DNA of 13,618 nucleotides from an uncultured Desulfovibrio sp. GTDB taxonomy: Bacteria > Desulfobacterota > Desulfovibrionia > Desulfovibrionales > Desulfovibrionaceae. This document shows, piece after piece, positions 7,028 through 13,618 of the stretch (position 1 is its first letter; each line of letters begins with the position of its first letter). The stretch is taken from NCBI GenBank assembly GCA_947176055.1, contig CAMWPE010000037.1, forward strand, positions 1 through 13,618, given 5' to 3'. Both the position numbers and the translations under genes were made by a program. The notes beneath the pieces were generated by a model, which saw only the letters and a program-made list of their open reading frames with translations, did no database searches and was not told where the DNA came from.

Positions 7028-7234
7028 TTAATTCCTGTCATGGAAGCGTTTTGGAAAGATCGCGGTTCTAAAGTCGTCCGAGATCGTCAAACAGACTTCA
7101 GGAACATTCGAGGCTTTTTCGGCGATGGCCGCATGAATTTTTTGATTCGGTCTTGAGGCAACCGACTTGCGATAAAAATTTTTATTAAATATTCGCGCTA
7201 TTTTAATAGGGAAAACGCGAATCGTTTGCTTCAA
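7028..7234 (-). other. Small unassigned ORF after the methyltransferase, possibly a gene remnant
   Basis: This 68-codon reading frame starts at a TTG inside the last codons of the methyltransferase, in another frame, and ends in the gap before the tRNA. Its last 35 residues (for example VPEVCLTISDDFRTAIF) look protein-like, while the first half is AT-rich and compositionally biased. There is no clear ribosome site. It could be the decayed end of a restriction partner or chance. The rest of the 6957-7202 gap holds nothing I can assign. Confidence 0.15.
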
Positions 7235-8156
7235 ATTTTCGCAACGCTTCCAGCATATTTCCGGCGACAGCTCTGATAACCGGCACGGTTACGGAGTTGC
7301 CGCATTGCTTGCGAAGCTGACTGTACGGGACCACGATTTTGAATGTATCGGGAAAACCCTGCAGGCGCAACAGTTCCCTTTCGGTGGGGCGGCGCTCGTC
7401 GTTGATCAGGATATAATTGGCGGAGGCGCCCGCGCGCAAAGCCGACGAGTACGGGTGAGGAGTTACGGAGCCGCCGATGTTTTCATGGGAGATATATGGC
7501 CGGGGATAATCGGGGTTTTTGAGGCGCCTTAGCCTCGCTTCCCTGATCGCTGGCCGGACAAAATATTTCCTCGGCGGATCTTTTTCCAGAATGTCATTCA
7601 GGGAAAGGCGTTTCCGCTCCGGCAGGGGATCCGGAAAACGGAAATTTACGGGATCGAGAAAACCGACGATAATAATCCGCTCCCTTTTCTGCGGAACGCC
7701 AAAATCGAGGGCATTCAGGATCTTCGCCCCTACAGTGTATCCCAGAGCTGACAGATGCTTTTGGATGGTCGAAAACGTTCCGCCGCCGTCGTGCGCGGTC
7801 AGGTTGCGCACATTTTCCAGCATAAAGGCCTTCGGTCTTTTCTCCTTCAGGATTCGTTCGATATCAAAAAACAGCGTTCCGCAAGTTTCGTTTGCGAAGC
7901 CTTCGCGTTTGCCGATTATCGAAAAAGCTTGACAGGGAAAACCGGCGAGCAGGATATCGAAGTCGGGAATAGCTCCCGCGTCTATTTTTGTAATATCGCC
8001 ATGGGGGCGCTCGCCAAAATTCGCCTCGTAGGCGTCGCGGGCGCGTTCGTCTATTTCCGACGAGAAGACGCAAGTTGGGCCTTCGGCCTCGTAGCCGTGC
8101 CGGATGCCGCCGATGCCCGCGAAAAGATCGATAAATGAAAACGAGTTCCAGTCCAT
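7203..8156 (-). CDS. DNA (cytosine-5-)-methyltransferase, apparently solitary
   Basis: The enzyme transfers a methyl group from S-adenosylmethionine to C5 of cytosine in a specific DNA site. All the main family motifs are present in order in 317 residues: motif I FIDLFAGIGG (8-17), motif IV GFPCQAFS with catalytic C75, motif VI ENV (E114), motif VIII QKRER (156-160), a short target-recognition region (about 180-255), motif IX RRPTERELLRLQGFP, and motif X GNSVTVPVI (286-294). It is therefore probably active. The recognition site cannot be read from sequence alone. No restriction endonuclease or vsr gene is adjacent, so it is either an orphan regulatory methyltransferase or the survivor of a restriction-modification pair. 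AT-rich flanks and the nearby tRNA suggest horizontal acquisition. The ribosome site is weak. Upstream lies a palindromic AT-rich control region. Confidence 0.95.
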   Translation of the reverse strand: MDWNSFSFIDLFAGIGGIRHGYEAEGPTCVFSSEIDERARDAYEANFGERPHGDITKIDAGAIPDFDILLAGFPCQAFSIIGKREGFANETCGTLFFDIERILKEKRPKAFMLENVRNLTAHDGGGTFSTIQKHLSALGYTVGAKILNALDFGVPQKRERIIIVGFLDPVNFRFPDPLPERKRLSLNDILEKDPPRKYFVRPAIREARLRRLKNPDYPRPYISHENIGGSVTPHPYSSALRAGASANYILINDERRPTERELLRLQGFPDTFKIVVPYSQLRKQCGNSVTVPVIRAVAGNMLEALRKFEANDSRFPY

Positions 8157-8171
8157 GTGAAAACTTCGTTT

Positions 8172-8206
8172 TATTAATGTATATTAATAATTAATTTATA
8201 TTAATA
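8172..8206. promoter_or_regulatory. AT-rich 35-bp palindrome upstream of the methyltransferase (probable operator/promoter)
   Basis: Around a centre at 8189, 15 of 17 base pairs are complementary. Four copies of the self-complementary hexamer ATTAAT begin at 8173, 8183, 8190 and 8200, a symmetric 10-7-10 spacing. It ends 16 bases before the methyltransferase ATG (8156), so it must overlap the promoter. A dimeric repressor or a pair of dimers on one helix face would fit. The regulator is not in the window. Confidence 0.6.
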
Positions 8207-8229
8207 TATGTTAAACGTCAGTCCGGAGG

Positions 8230-8262
8230 GGGGCCGGACAGGGCTACTTCCTGTCCGGCCCC
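8230..8262. repeat. Perfect 13-bp GC-rich hairpin between mutL and the methyltransferase gene
   Basis: GGGGCCGGACAGG (8230-8242) pairs perfectly with CCTGTCCGGCCCC (8250-8262) around a 7-base loop. There is no T tract on either side. GTCCGG at 8221-8226 could compete for the left arm (CCGGAC, 8234-8239), giving two exclusive structures. It may stop or protect the 3' end of mutL mRNA, which reads through here on the minus strand. Confidence 0.7.
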
Positions 8263-8266
8263 AATA

Positions 8267-8284
8267 TTGACAAAATATTGTCAA
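8267..8284. repeat. Small inverted repeat TTGACAA-4-TTGTCAA
   Basis: Perfect 7-base arms (8267-8273 and 8278-8284) flank AATA, directly beside the GC-rich hairpin. AATATTG occurs twice (8263 and 8274). Both arms contain a -35-like TTGACA (one on each strand), but no convincing -10 lies at the right distance on either strand. Confidence 0.5.
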
Positions 8285-8362
8285 AAACGGGCGCTCAACG
8301 CTTATATATTTCTATTTCGGCGGAATTCTAGGCCGGAATATCAATATTAAATATATAACGGG

Positions 8363-10123
8363 TCAGCGTCTCTTGAAAAGTCTTTCCAGCGCGGCTCCGT
8401 CCCAGCGCAGGACGCTGGGGCGACCGTGCGGGCAAAATTCGGCCATGGGCGTCTCCGTCCATTGTTTCAAAAGACCGGCGGCCTCGTCGGGGCAGAGTTT
8501 CTGGCCGGCTTTTATGGCCGCCTTGCAGGCCATCGATGCGAAAATGGCGTCGGGATCATCCTTTAATCCCAGGAGGATCTCGCGCAGAAATTCTCTCGCG
8601 TCAGCCGCGGACAGGAGGGGAGGCGCGGCGTCCGCCCGCAGGCGGCGACCGTCAACCCTGAAATTGAAGCCGAATTTTTCCAGCAATGGCCGGGTTTTTT
8701 CGAATCTTGGCGGATCGGGAATGTTCATTTCCAGAGGGGCGAGCAAGGTCTGACTTTCGCCGTCCATATGGCCGCGTTTCAGGCGATTGAAAATTATCCT
8801 TTCATGCGCGGCGTGCTGATCCAGCAACACAAGGGAATTATTTTCGTCGCGCAGGACAAGATAGGTGTCCGCGATTTGACCAAGGTAATCGAATTTTTCT
8901 CCTTCTGGTTTCGGAGGAGGAGCTTCAAAGACGTTTTCCAGAGCGCGGCCGTAGGGGGCGAATTCTTCCTCAACCGCCGCCGGAATCTCCGGATCTCGCG
9001 CCTCCGCGACTTCCCAGGAACCGGTCTCAGCCTGTTTTTCCGGACGCGGGACAATGGGCGCGCGATCTATGGCTCCCCAGAAACCTTCTGGAGCCTCCGG
9101 TCGCGCGAAGACCGATTTTTGCTCGAAAGCCTCCCCCAAAGCTCCGAAAATAGCCGAAAACAGAGGCGCCTCGTTCCTGAATCTGACTTCGGTTTTAGCC
9201 GGATGCGCGTTGACATCGACCTCGACCGGATTAATTTCTATAAAAAGGACCAGCTGCGGATAATCGCGGCCAATAAGCCTGCCTTTGTAGGCTTCCCTCG
9301 CCGCTCCGAGCAGGCGCTTGTCGTTTACGGCCCTGCCATTGACGTAGAAGAGCATTCGATCCGCGCGCGGCTGACGAAGATGGGGAGGAGCGGCGAGTCC
9401 GGACAGACGAACGCCGTGCATCTCAAAATCGATGGGAAGCATCTCTTCGACCAGATCTCCGGGCCAGATCTGTTTGAGACGCCCTGTCAGAGTCTGGCCG
9501 CGCGGGAAACGCGCCGCTTGCCGCTCGCCCGCGAACAGGGAAAATCCCGCGTCCAGACGGGCCAGAGCCAAACGCGAAAGCCAGGATTGGGCGCGTCTGA
9601 ATTCGGACGCGGGGCTTTTTAAAAATTTAAGGCGCGCCGGCATATTGGCGAATAGATCGCGAACTTCTATCAGGGTGCCTTTTGGCAGGCTTGTTTTGCT
9701 AAAGACTGGTTTCCCTCCCCAGTCCGCGTCCAGACATCCCGCGAGACCAGGCTCCGGCGAATCGCGTCGGACGGACGCGATTCTGAAACGGGACACGGAG
9801 GCTATGCTGGCCAGCGCCTCGCCGCGGAAGCCATAAGAGGAAATCCGCTCAAGATCTTCGAGACTGGAGATTTTGCTAGTGGCGTGTCGGGCTATGGCAA
9901 GCTCCAGATCTTCCGGAGCGACGCCGCAACCGTCGTCGCGGACGCGAATCAGGCTTTGGCCGCCGTTGTCCAGGCGGACGTCAATCAGGGTCGCGCCCGC
10001 GTCAAGGCTGTTTTCGACCAGCTCCTTCACGACGCTCGCGGGCCGCTCGACTACTTCGCCGGCGGCGATTTGATTGCGTAATTCGGGGGGCAGGAGTTTT
10101 ATGGGTATTGAATTATCCGCCAT
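8363..10123 (-). CDS. mutL: DNA mismatch repair protein MutL
   Basis: MutL couples mismatch recognition by MutS to strand incision. The 586-residue protein has an N-terminal GHKL ATPase: NQIAAGEVVERPASVVKELV (17-36) with catalytic E37, VRDDGCG (61-67) and YGFRGEAL (97-104). After a variable linker (about 335-405) comes the C-terminal dimer and endonuclease domain. The metal-site motif DQHAAHE (435-441) is present, as are MACKAAIKAG (531-540) and CPHGRP (564-569), as in incising MutLs that lack MutH. The last position of the DQHAX2EX4E motif is Asn446 instead of Glu. No Shine-Dalgarno is visible before the ATG, and the promoter position implies a leaderless message. It is divergent from the 98-residue Cys-rich gene. 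Confidence 0.97.
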   Translation of the reverse strand: MADNSIPIKLLPPELRNQIAAGEVVERPASVVKELVENSLDAGATLIDVRLDNGGQSLIRVRDDGCGVAPEDLELAIARHATSKISSLEDLERISSYGFRGEALASIASVSRFRIASVRRDSPEPGLAGCLDADWGGKPVFSKTSLPKGTLIEVRDLFANMPARLKFLKSPASEFRRAQSWLSRLALARLDAGFSLFAGERQAARFPRGQTLTGRLKQIWPGDLVEEMLPIDFEMHGVRLSGLAAPPHLRQPRADRMLFYVNGRAVNDKRLLGAAREAYKGRLIGRDYPQLVLFIEINPVEVDVNAHPAKTEVRFRNEAPLFSAIFGALGEAFEQKSVFARPEAPEGFWGAIDRAPIVPRPEKQAETGSWEVAEARDPEIPAAVEEEFAPYGRALENVFEAPPPKPEGEKFDYLGQIADTYLVLRDENNSLVLLDQHAAHERIIFNRLKRGHMDGESQTLLAPLEMNIPDPPRFEKTRPLLEKFGFNFRVDGRRLRADAAPPLLSAADAREFLREILLGLKDDPDAIFASMACKAAIKAGQKLCPDEAAGLLKQWTETPMAEFCPHGRPSVLRWDGAALERLFKRR

Positions 10124-10129
10124 GACATA

Positions 10130-10158
10130 ATAATAACTATATCAGGAATTTCTGGCAA
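10130..10158 (-). promoter_or_regulatory. mutL promoter, placed for a leaderless transcript
   Basis: On the minus strand TTGCCA (10158-10153), 17 bases and TATTAT (10135-10130) end 6 bases before the A of the mutL ATG (10123). The usual start distance puts +1 on or within a base or two of that A. The -35 lies inside one arm of an inverted repeat. Confidence 0.5.
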
Positions 10159-10175
10159 CCGGCCGCCGGGTTGCC
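10154..10175. repeat. Inverted repeat in the divergent mutL / 98-residue-gene control region
   Basis: GGCAACC (10154-10160) and GGTTGCC (10169-10175) form perfect 7-bp arms around an 8-base GC-rich loop. The left arm overlaps the mutL -35, so a protein bound here could silence mutL. It could equally be a hairpin in the leader of the plus-strand gene. Confidence 0.5.
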
Positions 10176-10205
10176 CGGTCGGTCAATAGCGAAGCGGGAC
10201 AAGGA

Positions 10206-10502
10206 ATGAACGCTACGAAAGAGAAAAAATTATCAATTCTGCAAAAAATCGCCGCGGGTTATGATCCGGAATTGCTGTATGTGGAATGCGGCCATTGCGG
10301 CGCGCCCGTGCTTTGGGACGACGGCAGGGCGACCCGGTTGCTAACGGAAGCCGGCATTGATCCGCTGGAGCTGGATTCCTCCTGCATTCTAGTGACGGAA
10401 GGCTGTCCCGCGTGCGGCGACAGCGACGAGTACGGCGTGAGAATTTTCCGGATCGCGGGGGAATCCAGGGTCAATTTGCCCCCGACGCATGGCAACGCCT
10501 GA
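10206..10502 (+). CDS. Small Cys-rich protein, probable zinc ribbon, unknown function
   Basis: In this 98-residue protein two CxxC pairs, C28-G-H-C31 and C67-P-A-C70, with another cysteine at C60, fit a zinc-ribbon knuckle pair. The segment between them (ATRLLTEAGIDPLELD, about 42-57) looks helical. No known domain name comes to mind; similar small proteins in Desulfovibrio are, from memory, hypothetical. AAGGA lies directly against the ATG, an unusually short spacing, so translation initiation may be weak or may depend on the further GGGA. It is followed after 19 bases by the epimerase gene, so probably co-transcribed. A nucleic-acid or protein-binding adaptor is plausible but unproven. Confidence 0.82.
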   Translation: MNATKEKKLSILQKIAAGYDPELLYVECGHCGAPVLWDDGRATRLLTEAGIDPLELDSSCILVTEGCPACGDSDEYGVRIFRIAGESRVNLPPTHGNA

Positions 10503-10521
10503 TCCATGGCGGGAGCGTAGC

Positions 10522-11535
10522 ATGAAGGTATTAATTACGGGAGCGGCGGGTTTCATAGGGTTTTATGTCGCCAAAAGGTTGCTCGAAGCTGGCCATGAGG
10601 TCGTTGGCGTCGATAACCTCAACGATTATTATGACGTCCGTCTTAAGAAAGACAGATTGGCGCTTTTGGAGAAATCTCCCCGATCGGCCTCTTTTCGTTT
10701 CCTGCCCATCGATATCGCAAATATGAAGGATCTGGAAGCGGCCTTCGCTGGCGACGTCGACCATGTAGTCAATCTCGCGGCGCAGGCGGGCGTCAGATAC
10801 AGTCTCAAAAATCCCGCGTCGTATGTCAATTCCAATCTGGTCGGCTTCGGCAATATTCTCGAATGTTGCCGCCGCTTTGAAGTCCGGCATCTCGTCTACG
10901 CCTCTTCGTCATCCGTTTACGGACTTAATGCAGCGCGGCCGTACTCCGTCCGCGCCAATGTCGATCATCCCGTAAGTCTCTACGCGGCCACAAAAAAAAG
11001 CGGCGAATTGATGGCTCACGCCTATAGCCATCTATATAATATCCCGGCGACTGGGCTGCGATTCTTTACGGTTTACGGCCCCTGGGGCAGACCGGATATG
11101 GCTCTTTATCTTTTTACAAAAGCCACTCTGGCGGGAGAGCCGCTCAAGGTATTTAACAACGGCGAGCTTCGTCGCGACTTTACCTATATCGACGATATCG
11201 TCGAAGGCGTGATTCGCATATTGAATATTCCCGCGACTCCAAATCCGGAGTTTGACGCCGCCGCTCCTGATCCGGCGACCAGCTCCGCGCCCTGGCGGAT
11301 TTATAATATCGGAAACAGCGACACCGTAGCGATCAAGGATTTTATTCGCGCCATCGAGGAAGCGACCGGGAAAAAAGCGATTCTGGAAATGTTGCCCATG
11401 CAGCCGGGCGACGTGGAATCCACCTGGGCTGACGTAAACTCTTTTCATCTCGCGACCGGCTTTAAACCGGCCACTCCGCTTAAAGAAGGCGTGGCGCGCT
11501 ATGTTAAATGGCACAGGGAATATTATGGCGTCTGA
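10522..11535 (+). CDS. NAD-dependent sugar-nucleotide epimerase, UDP-glucuronate 4-epimerase type
   Basis: This extended short-chain dehydrogenase/reductase (337 residues) probably interconverts UDP-glucuronate and UDP-galacturonate for capsule or lipopolysaccharide. Visible features are the NAD-binding GAAGFIG (7-13) with D31 at the end of the second strand, the catalytic pair Y154-x3-K158 in SLYAATKKSGEL with upstream serines at 128-131, and VYGPWGRPDMAL (184-195) plus RRDFTYIDDIVEG (217-229). The last two are characteristic of the CapI/LpsL group. The start is set at 10522, because GGGAG lies 6 bases upstream and the Rossmann strand begins at once; an ATG 11 codons earlier has no ribosome site. 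It overlaps the U32 gene by 11 bases. The substrate is inferred from family resemblance; related 4-epimerases are alternatives. Confidence 0.9.
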   Translation: MKVLITGAAGFIGFYVAKRLLEAGHEVVGVDNLNDYYDVRLKKDRLALLEKSPRSASFRFLPIDIANMKDLEAAFAGDVDHVVNLAAQAGVRYSLKNPASYVNSNLVGFGNILECCRRFEVRHLVYASSSSVYGLNAARPYSVRANVDHPVSLYAATKKSGELMAHAYSHLYNIPATGLRFFTVYGPWGRPDMALYLFTKATLAGEPLKVFNNGELRRDFTYIDDIVEGVIRILNIPATPNPEFDAAAPDPATSSAPWRIYNIGNSDTVAIKDFIRAIEEATGKKAILEMLPMQPGDVESTWADVNSFHLATGFKPATPLKEGVARYVKWHREYYGV

Positions 11536-13522
11536 CGGGCCGCGACTAAAAAAGCCGGAGATTCTCGCCCCAGCCGGGGATAAAAAATGTTTTCTCGCCG
11601 CTCTGGCCGCGGGAGCGGACGCCGTGTACCTTGGCCTTAAACAATTTTCGGCCCGAATGGAGGCCGATAATTTCGAACTGGGAGAACTGGCGGAGCTGAC
11701 GGCTCTGGCCCATGATTCCGGCCGCAAGGTAATGGTAGCCATGAATACCCTGATCAAGGAGGATGAATTAGGCCGGGCTTTCTCCCTATGCGAAAAGCTG
11801 ACGGACGAGGTTCGTGCGGATGGCTTGATAATCCAGGATCCAGGGATGCTGAATATCGCGAGTCAGGCGGGATTTGCCGGAAGTCTGACTCTTTCGACCC
11901 TGGCCAATGTCGGCGCTCCCTCCGCTCTCGCGACCGCCGCGAAGCTGGGCGCGACCCGGGTCGTCATTCCCCGCGAACTGTCCGTCGATGAAATGCGGAC
12001 GATGGGCGAAAAATGTCCGGACACTCTCTCCTTGGAATGCTTCGTTCACGGGGCGCTGTGCTATTGCGTGTCAGGGCGCTGCTACTGGTCCAGTTATCTC
12101 GGAGGCAAAAGCGGTTTGCGCGGGCGTTGCGTTCAGCCTTGCCGAAGACTTTACTCGAAATTAAACCGTTCCGGCAAAAAAAGCCCGGGCGAAAGACTCT
12201 TCGCCTGCCAGGATCTCGAGCTGGGCGTTCTCGTCAAAACCCTCCTCTCTATTCCGCGCCTGGATTCATGGAAAATTGAGGGGCGCCGCAAGGGGCCGCA
12301 TTATGTTTTCCATACTACGACGGCCTATAAACTGTTGCGGGATAATCCGGATGATTCCCAGGCGCGCAAAATGGCGGAAGGTATCCTCGATTTCGCTCTG
12401 GGGCGCCCCGGCGTCCGCGCCCGTTTTTTGCCACAACGCCAATATCAGCCAATGGCGCCGGACAAGCAGACAAGCTCCGGTTTGCTGGCGGGCAAGACAA
12501 GAGCGGCGCCCGACGGCGGATGCATTCTAAAACCGCGCTTCGATCTTCTGCCCGAAGATTACTTGCGCGTCGGAGTCGAGGACGAGCGCTGGCACGCGAC
12601 CATCTCCGTCAGCAGGGCGACCCCCAAAGGGGGAAGTCTGCGCCTGAACCTTCCCCGGCATAAAACGCCCCCCGCGGGCGTTCCCGTCTATCTTATAGAC
12701 CGGCGCGAGCCGGAATTAAAAAAGATATTGGGCGAATGGGAGGCAAGACTAAAGGCGGTTAACGTTCCGCCGCCGTCGCCCGAAAAACGAGACTTGCGCA
12801 TGCCGCGACCGGCGAAAAGGATTCCGCTATCGGACATGATCGTATCCTCTTCGCCTAAAAAGATCGTAAAAAGCGGGGCGACCCCGTGTCTCTGGCTGTC
12901 GCGGCGGACCGTTGATTCGGTCAAAAACGCTAAAATGTTTTGTTACTGGCTTTCGCCGGCGGTCTGGCCGGAAAACGAGGAGGAAACGGCGACTCTGGTC
13001 GTCCGCGCGCTTCGCGCCGGTTGCCAGAAATTTGTCCTCAATTCCCCTTGGCAAAGAAGCCTTTTCCCGGACAAATTGCCGGAGCGGCTCCGTTTGGTCG
13101 CGGGACCGTTTTGCAATCTTTCCAACGCCCTGGCCATAGAGGAGACGCGGAGTCTGGGTTTTTCGGCGGCATTCGCCAGTCCCGAACTCCCGGGGGAGGA
13201 TCTCGCAAATCTTGCCAAAGCGAGTCCGTTGCCTCTGGGATTTGTAATTTCCGGTTATTGGCCTACTGGCATAAGCCGTTTCGGCCTGACCGGAGCGAAT
13301 GTCAACGAGCCTTTTTTCAGCCCCCGCGGCGAGGCTTTCTGGGCTCGCGACTACGGCGGCGATATCTGGATCTATCCGGCGTGGCCGCTGGATCTTTCGG
13401 CCAAACGCCGCGAGCTGGAGGCCGGCGGTTTCAGTTTCTTCGCCGCGATGGACGAAACCCCTCCGCCTTTGCCCGATATCAAGCGCCCAGGTCTTTTCAA
13501 TTACGAGGGCAAACTTCTCTGA
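11525..13522 (+). CDS. U32-family 'peptidase' (probable Fe-S tRNA/rRNA- or cofactor-hydroxylating type), two-part
   Basis: The 665-residue protein begins with the U32 barrel pattern PEILAPAGD (11-19) and GADAVYLGL (30-38). The family signature ECFVHGALC (171-179), GRC (184-186) and GRCVQPCRRLY (200-210) gives four cysteines, C179, C186, C202 and C206, expected to hold a 4Fe-4S cluster. Well-studied relatives (RlhA, TrhP, UbiU/UbiV) are hydroxylation factors for RNA or quinone, not proven proteases. A middle region (about 290-420) carries no motif I know. The C-terminal 230 residues resemble a second U32-like unit (NALAIEETRSLGFSAAFASP, then PLPLGFVISGYWP) with no cluster cysteines. ATG at 11525 is chosen over 11501 because AGGGA precedes it and the conserved fold starts there. 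Its start overlaps the epimerase end, so translation is coupled. The substrate is unknown. Confidence 0.92.
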   Translation: MASDGPRLKKPEILAPAGDKKCFLAALAAGADAVYLGLKQFSARMEADNFELGELAELTALAHDSGRKVMVAMNTLIKEDELGRAFSLCEKLTDEVRADGLIIQDPGMLNIASQAGFAGSLTLSTLANVGAPSALATAAKLGATRVVIPRELSVDEMRTMGEKCPDTLSLECFVHGALCYCVSGRCYWSSYLGGKSGLRGRCVQPCRRLYSKLNRSGKKSPGERLFACQDLELGVLVKTLLSIPRLDSWKIEGRRKGPHYVFHTTTAYKLLRDNPDDSQARKMAEGILDFALGRPGVRARFLPQRQYQPMAPDKQTSSGLLAGKTRAAPDGGCILKPRFDLLPEDYLRVGVEDERWHATISVSRATPKGGSLRLNLPRHKTPPAGVPVYLIDRREPELKKILGEWEARLKAVNVPPPSPEKRDLRMPRPAKRIPLSDMIVSSSPKKIVKSGATPCLWLSRRTVDSVKNAKMFCYWLSPAVWPENEEETATLVVRALRAGCQKFVLNSPWQRSLFPDKLPERLRLVAGPFCNLSNALAIEETRSLGFSAAFASPELPGEDLANLAKASPLPLGFVISGYWPTGISRFGLTGANVNEPFFSPRGEAFWARDYGGDIWIYPAWPLDLSAKRRELEAGGFSFFAAMDETPPPLPDIKRPGLFNYEGKLL

Positions 13523-13584
13523 AAAACGCCCGCCGAAGCGCGGGATCCGGATAAAACCGTATCCAAAGCCGGAATGGAGCCAAC

Positions 13585-13618
13585 ATGTGGAAATATTACG
13601 CGCTTCTCTCCGCGCTTT
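13585..13618 (+). CDS. Start of a further gene, possibly an EamA-type membrane transporter (partial)
   Basis: ATG at 13585 has GGAG five bases upstream. Only MWKYYALLSAL can be read before the window ends. A Trp/Tyr-rich start followed by a hydrophobic, alanine/leucine-rich run is typical of a first membrane helix. From memory it resembles the N-terminus of small EamA/DMT proteins, but eleven residues cannot settle it. The 62-base gap after the U32 gene holds only short GC-rich inverted segments without a T run. Confidence 0.45.
   Translation, partial: MWKYYALLSAL

Noticed and set aside
6853..7041. Minus-strand ORF containing GHAGIEPATHCLKGSYSTY
   Set aside because: This is the well-known false protein read from the complement of a tRNA gene; it overlaps tRNA-Lys and its terminator.
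8267..8310. Plus-strand promoter from TTGTCA with TTATAT 18 bases on
   Set aside because: There is no plus-strand gene downstream, only the 3' end of mutL on the other strand, and the -10 match is poor.
8768..9622. 284-codon plus-strand ORF opposite mutL
   Set aside because: It is antisense to well-conserved MutL sequence, with no recognisable domain or ribosome site.
10489..10521. ATG at 10489 as the epimerase start
   Set aside because: It lies inside the previous gene without a ribosome site; the ATG at 10522 has GGGAG and begins the Rossmann strand directly.
11032..11757. 241-codon minus-strand ORF across the epimerase-U32 junction
   Set aside because: It runs antisense to two clearly recognised genes.

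Overview
The window looks like chromosomal core sequence of a delta-proteobacterium (Desulfobacterota). A member of or near the Desulfovibrionaceae is most likely. That placement is inferred from family resemblance recalled from memory (the polynucleotide phosphorylase, the FapA-like protein, the 306-residue unknown and the Cys-rich 98-residue protein all read like Desulfovibrio proteins), not from a search. Genes are moderately GC-rich, and promoters and the methyltransferase flanks are distinctly AT-rich. Promoters of the TTGACA/TATAAT type are easy to see.

Layout. (1) Positions 1-3000, minus strand: two transcription units. A 306-residue soluble unknown overlaps a 243-residue four-helix membrane protein and ends at a rho-independent terminator. 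A separate promoter then drives a STAS-domain protein and a FapA/DUF342 protein that runs off the left edge. The STAS protein lacks the phosphorylatable serines of the classical anti-anti-sigma site. (2) Positions 3120-6770, minus: the RNA-metabolism operon truB-rpsO-pnp, with a clear promoter in front of truB and a hairpin between rpsO and pnp. (3) Positions 6804-6956, plus: tRNA-Lys(TTT) with its own strong promoter and terminator, and one A-C mismatch in the T stem. (4) Positions 6957-8340: an accessory-looking insert with a complete but apparently solitary cytosine-5 DNA methyltransferase (minus). Upstream of it lie an AT-rich near-perfect palindrome and a GC-rich 13-bp perfect hairpin. 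(5) Positions 8363-10158, minus: mutL, with a promoter placed so close to the ATG that the mRNA should be leaderless. (6) Positions 10206-13618, plus: a Cys-rich putative zinc-ribbon protein, a UDP-glucuronate 4-epimerase-like sugar epimerase, a two-part U32 'peptidase' with an Fe-S cysteine motif, and the first codons of a further, probably membrane, protein.

Most of the window is housekeeping: ribosome and RNA maturation, mismatch repair and surface sugar supply. The least explained parts are the minus-strand cluster at 1-3000 (membrane protein, unknown, unphosphorylatable STAS, FapA) and the solitary methyltransferase with its palindromic control region. I found no CRISPR array, insertion sequence, rRNA or recognisable integrase.
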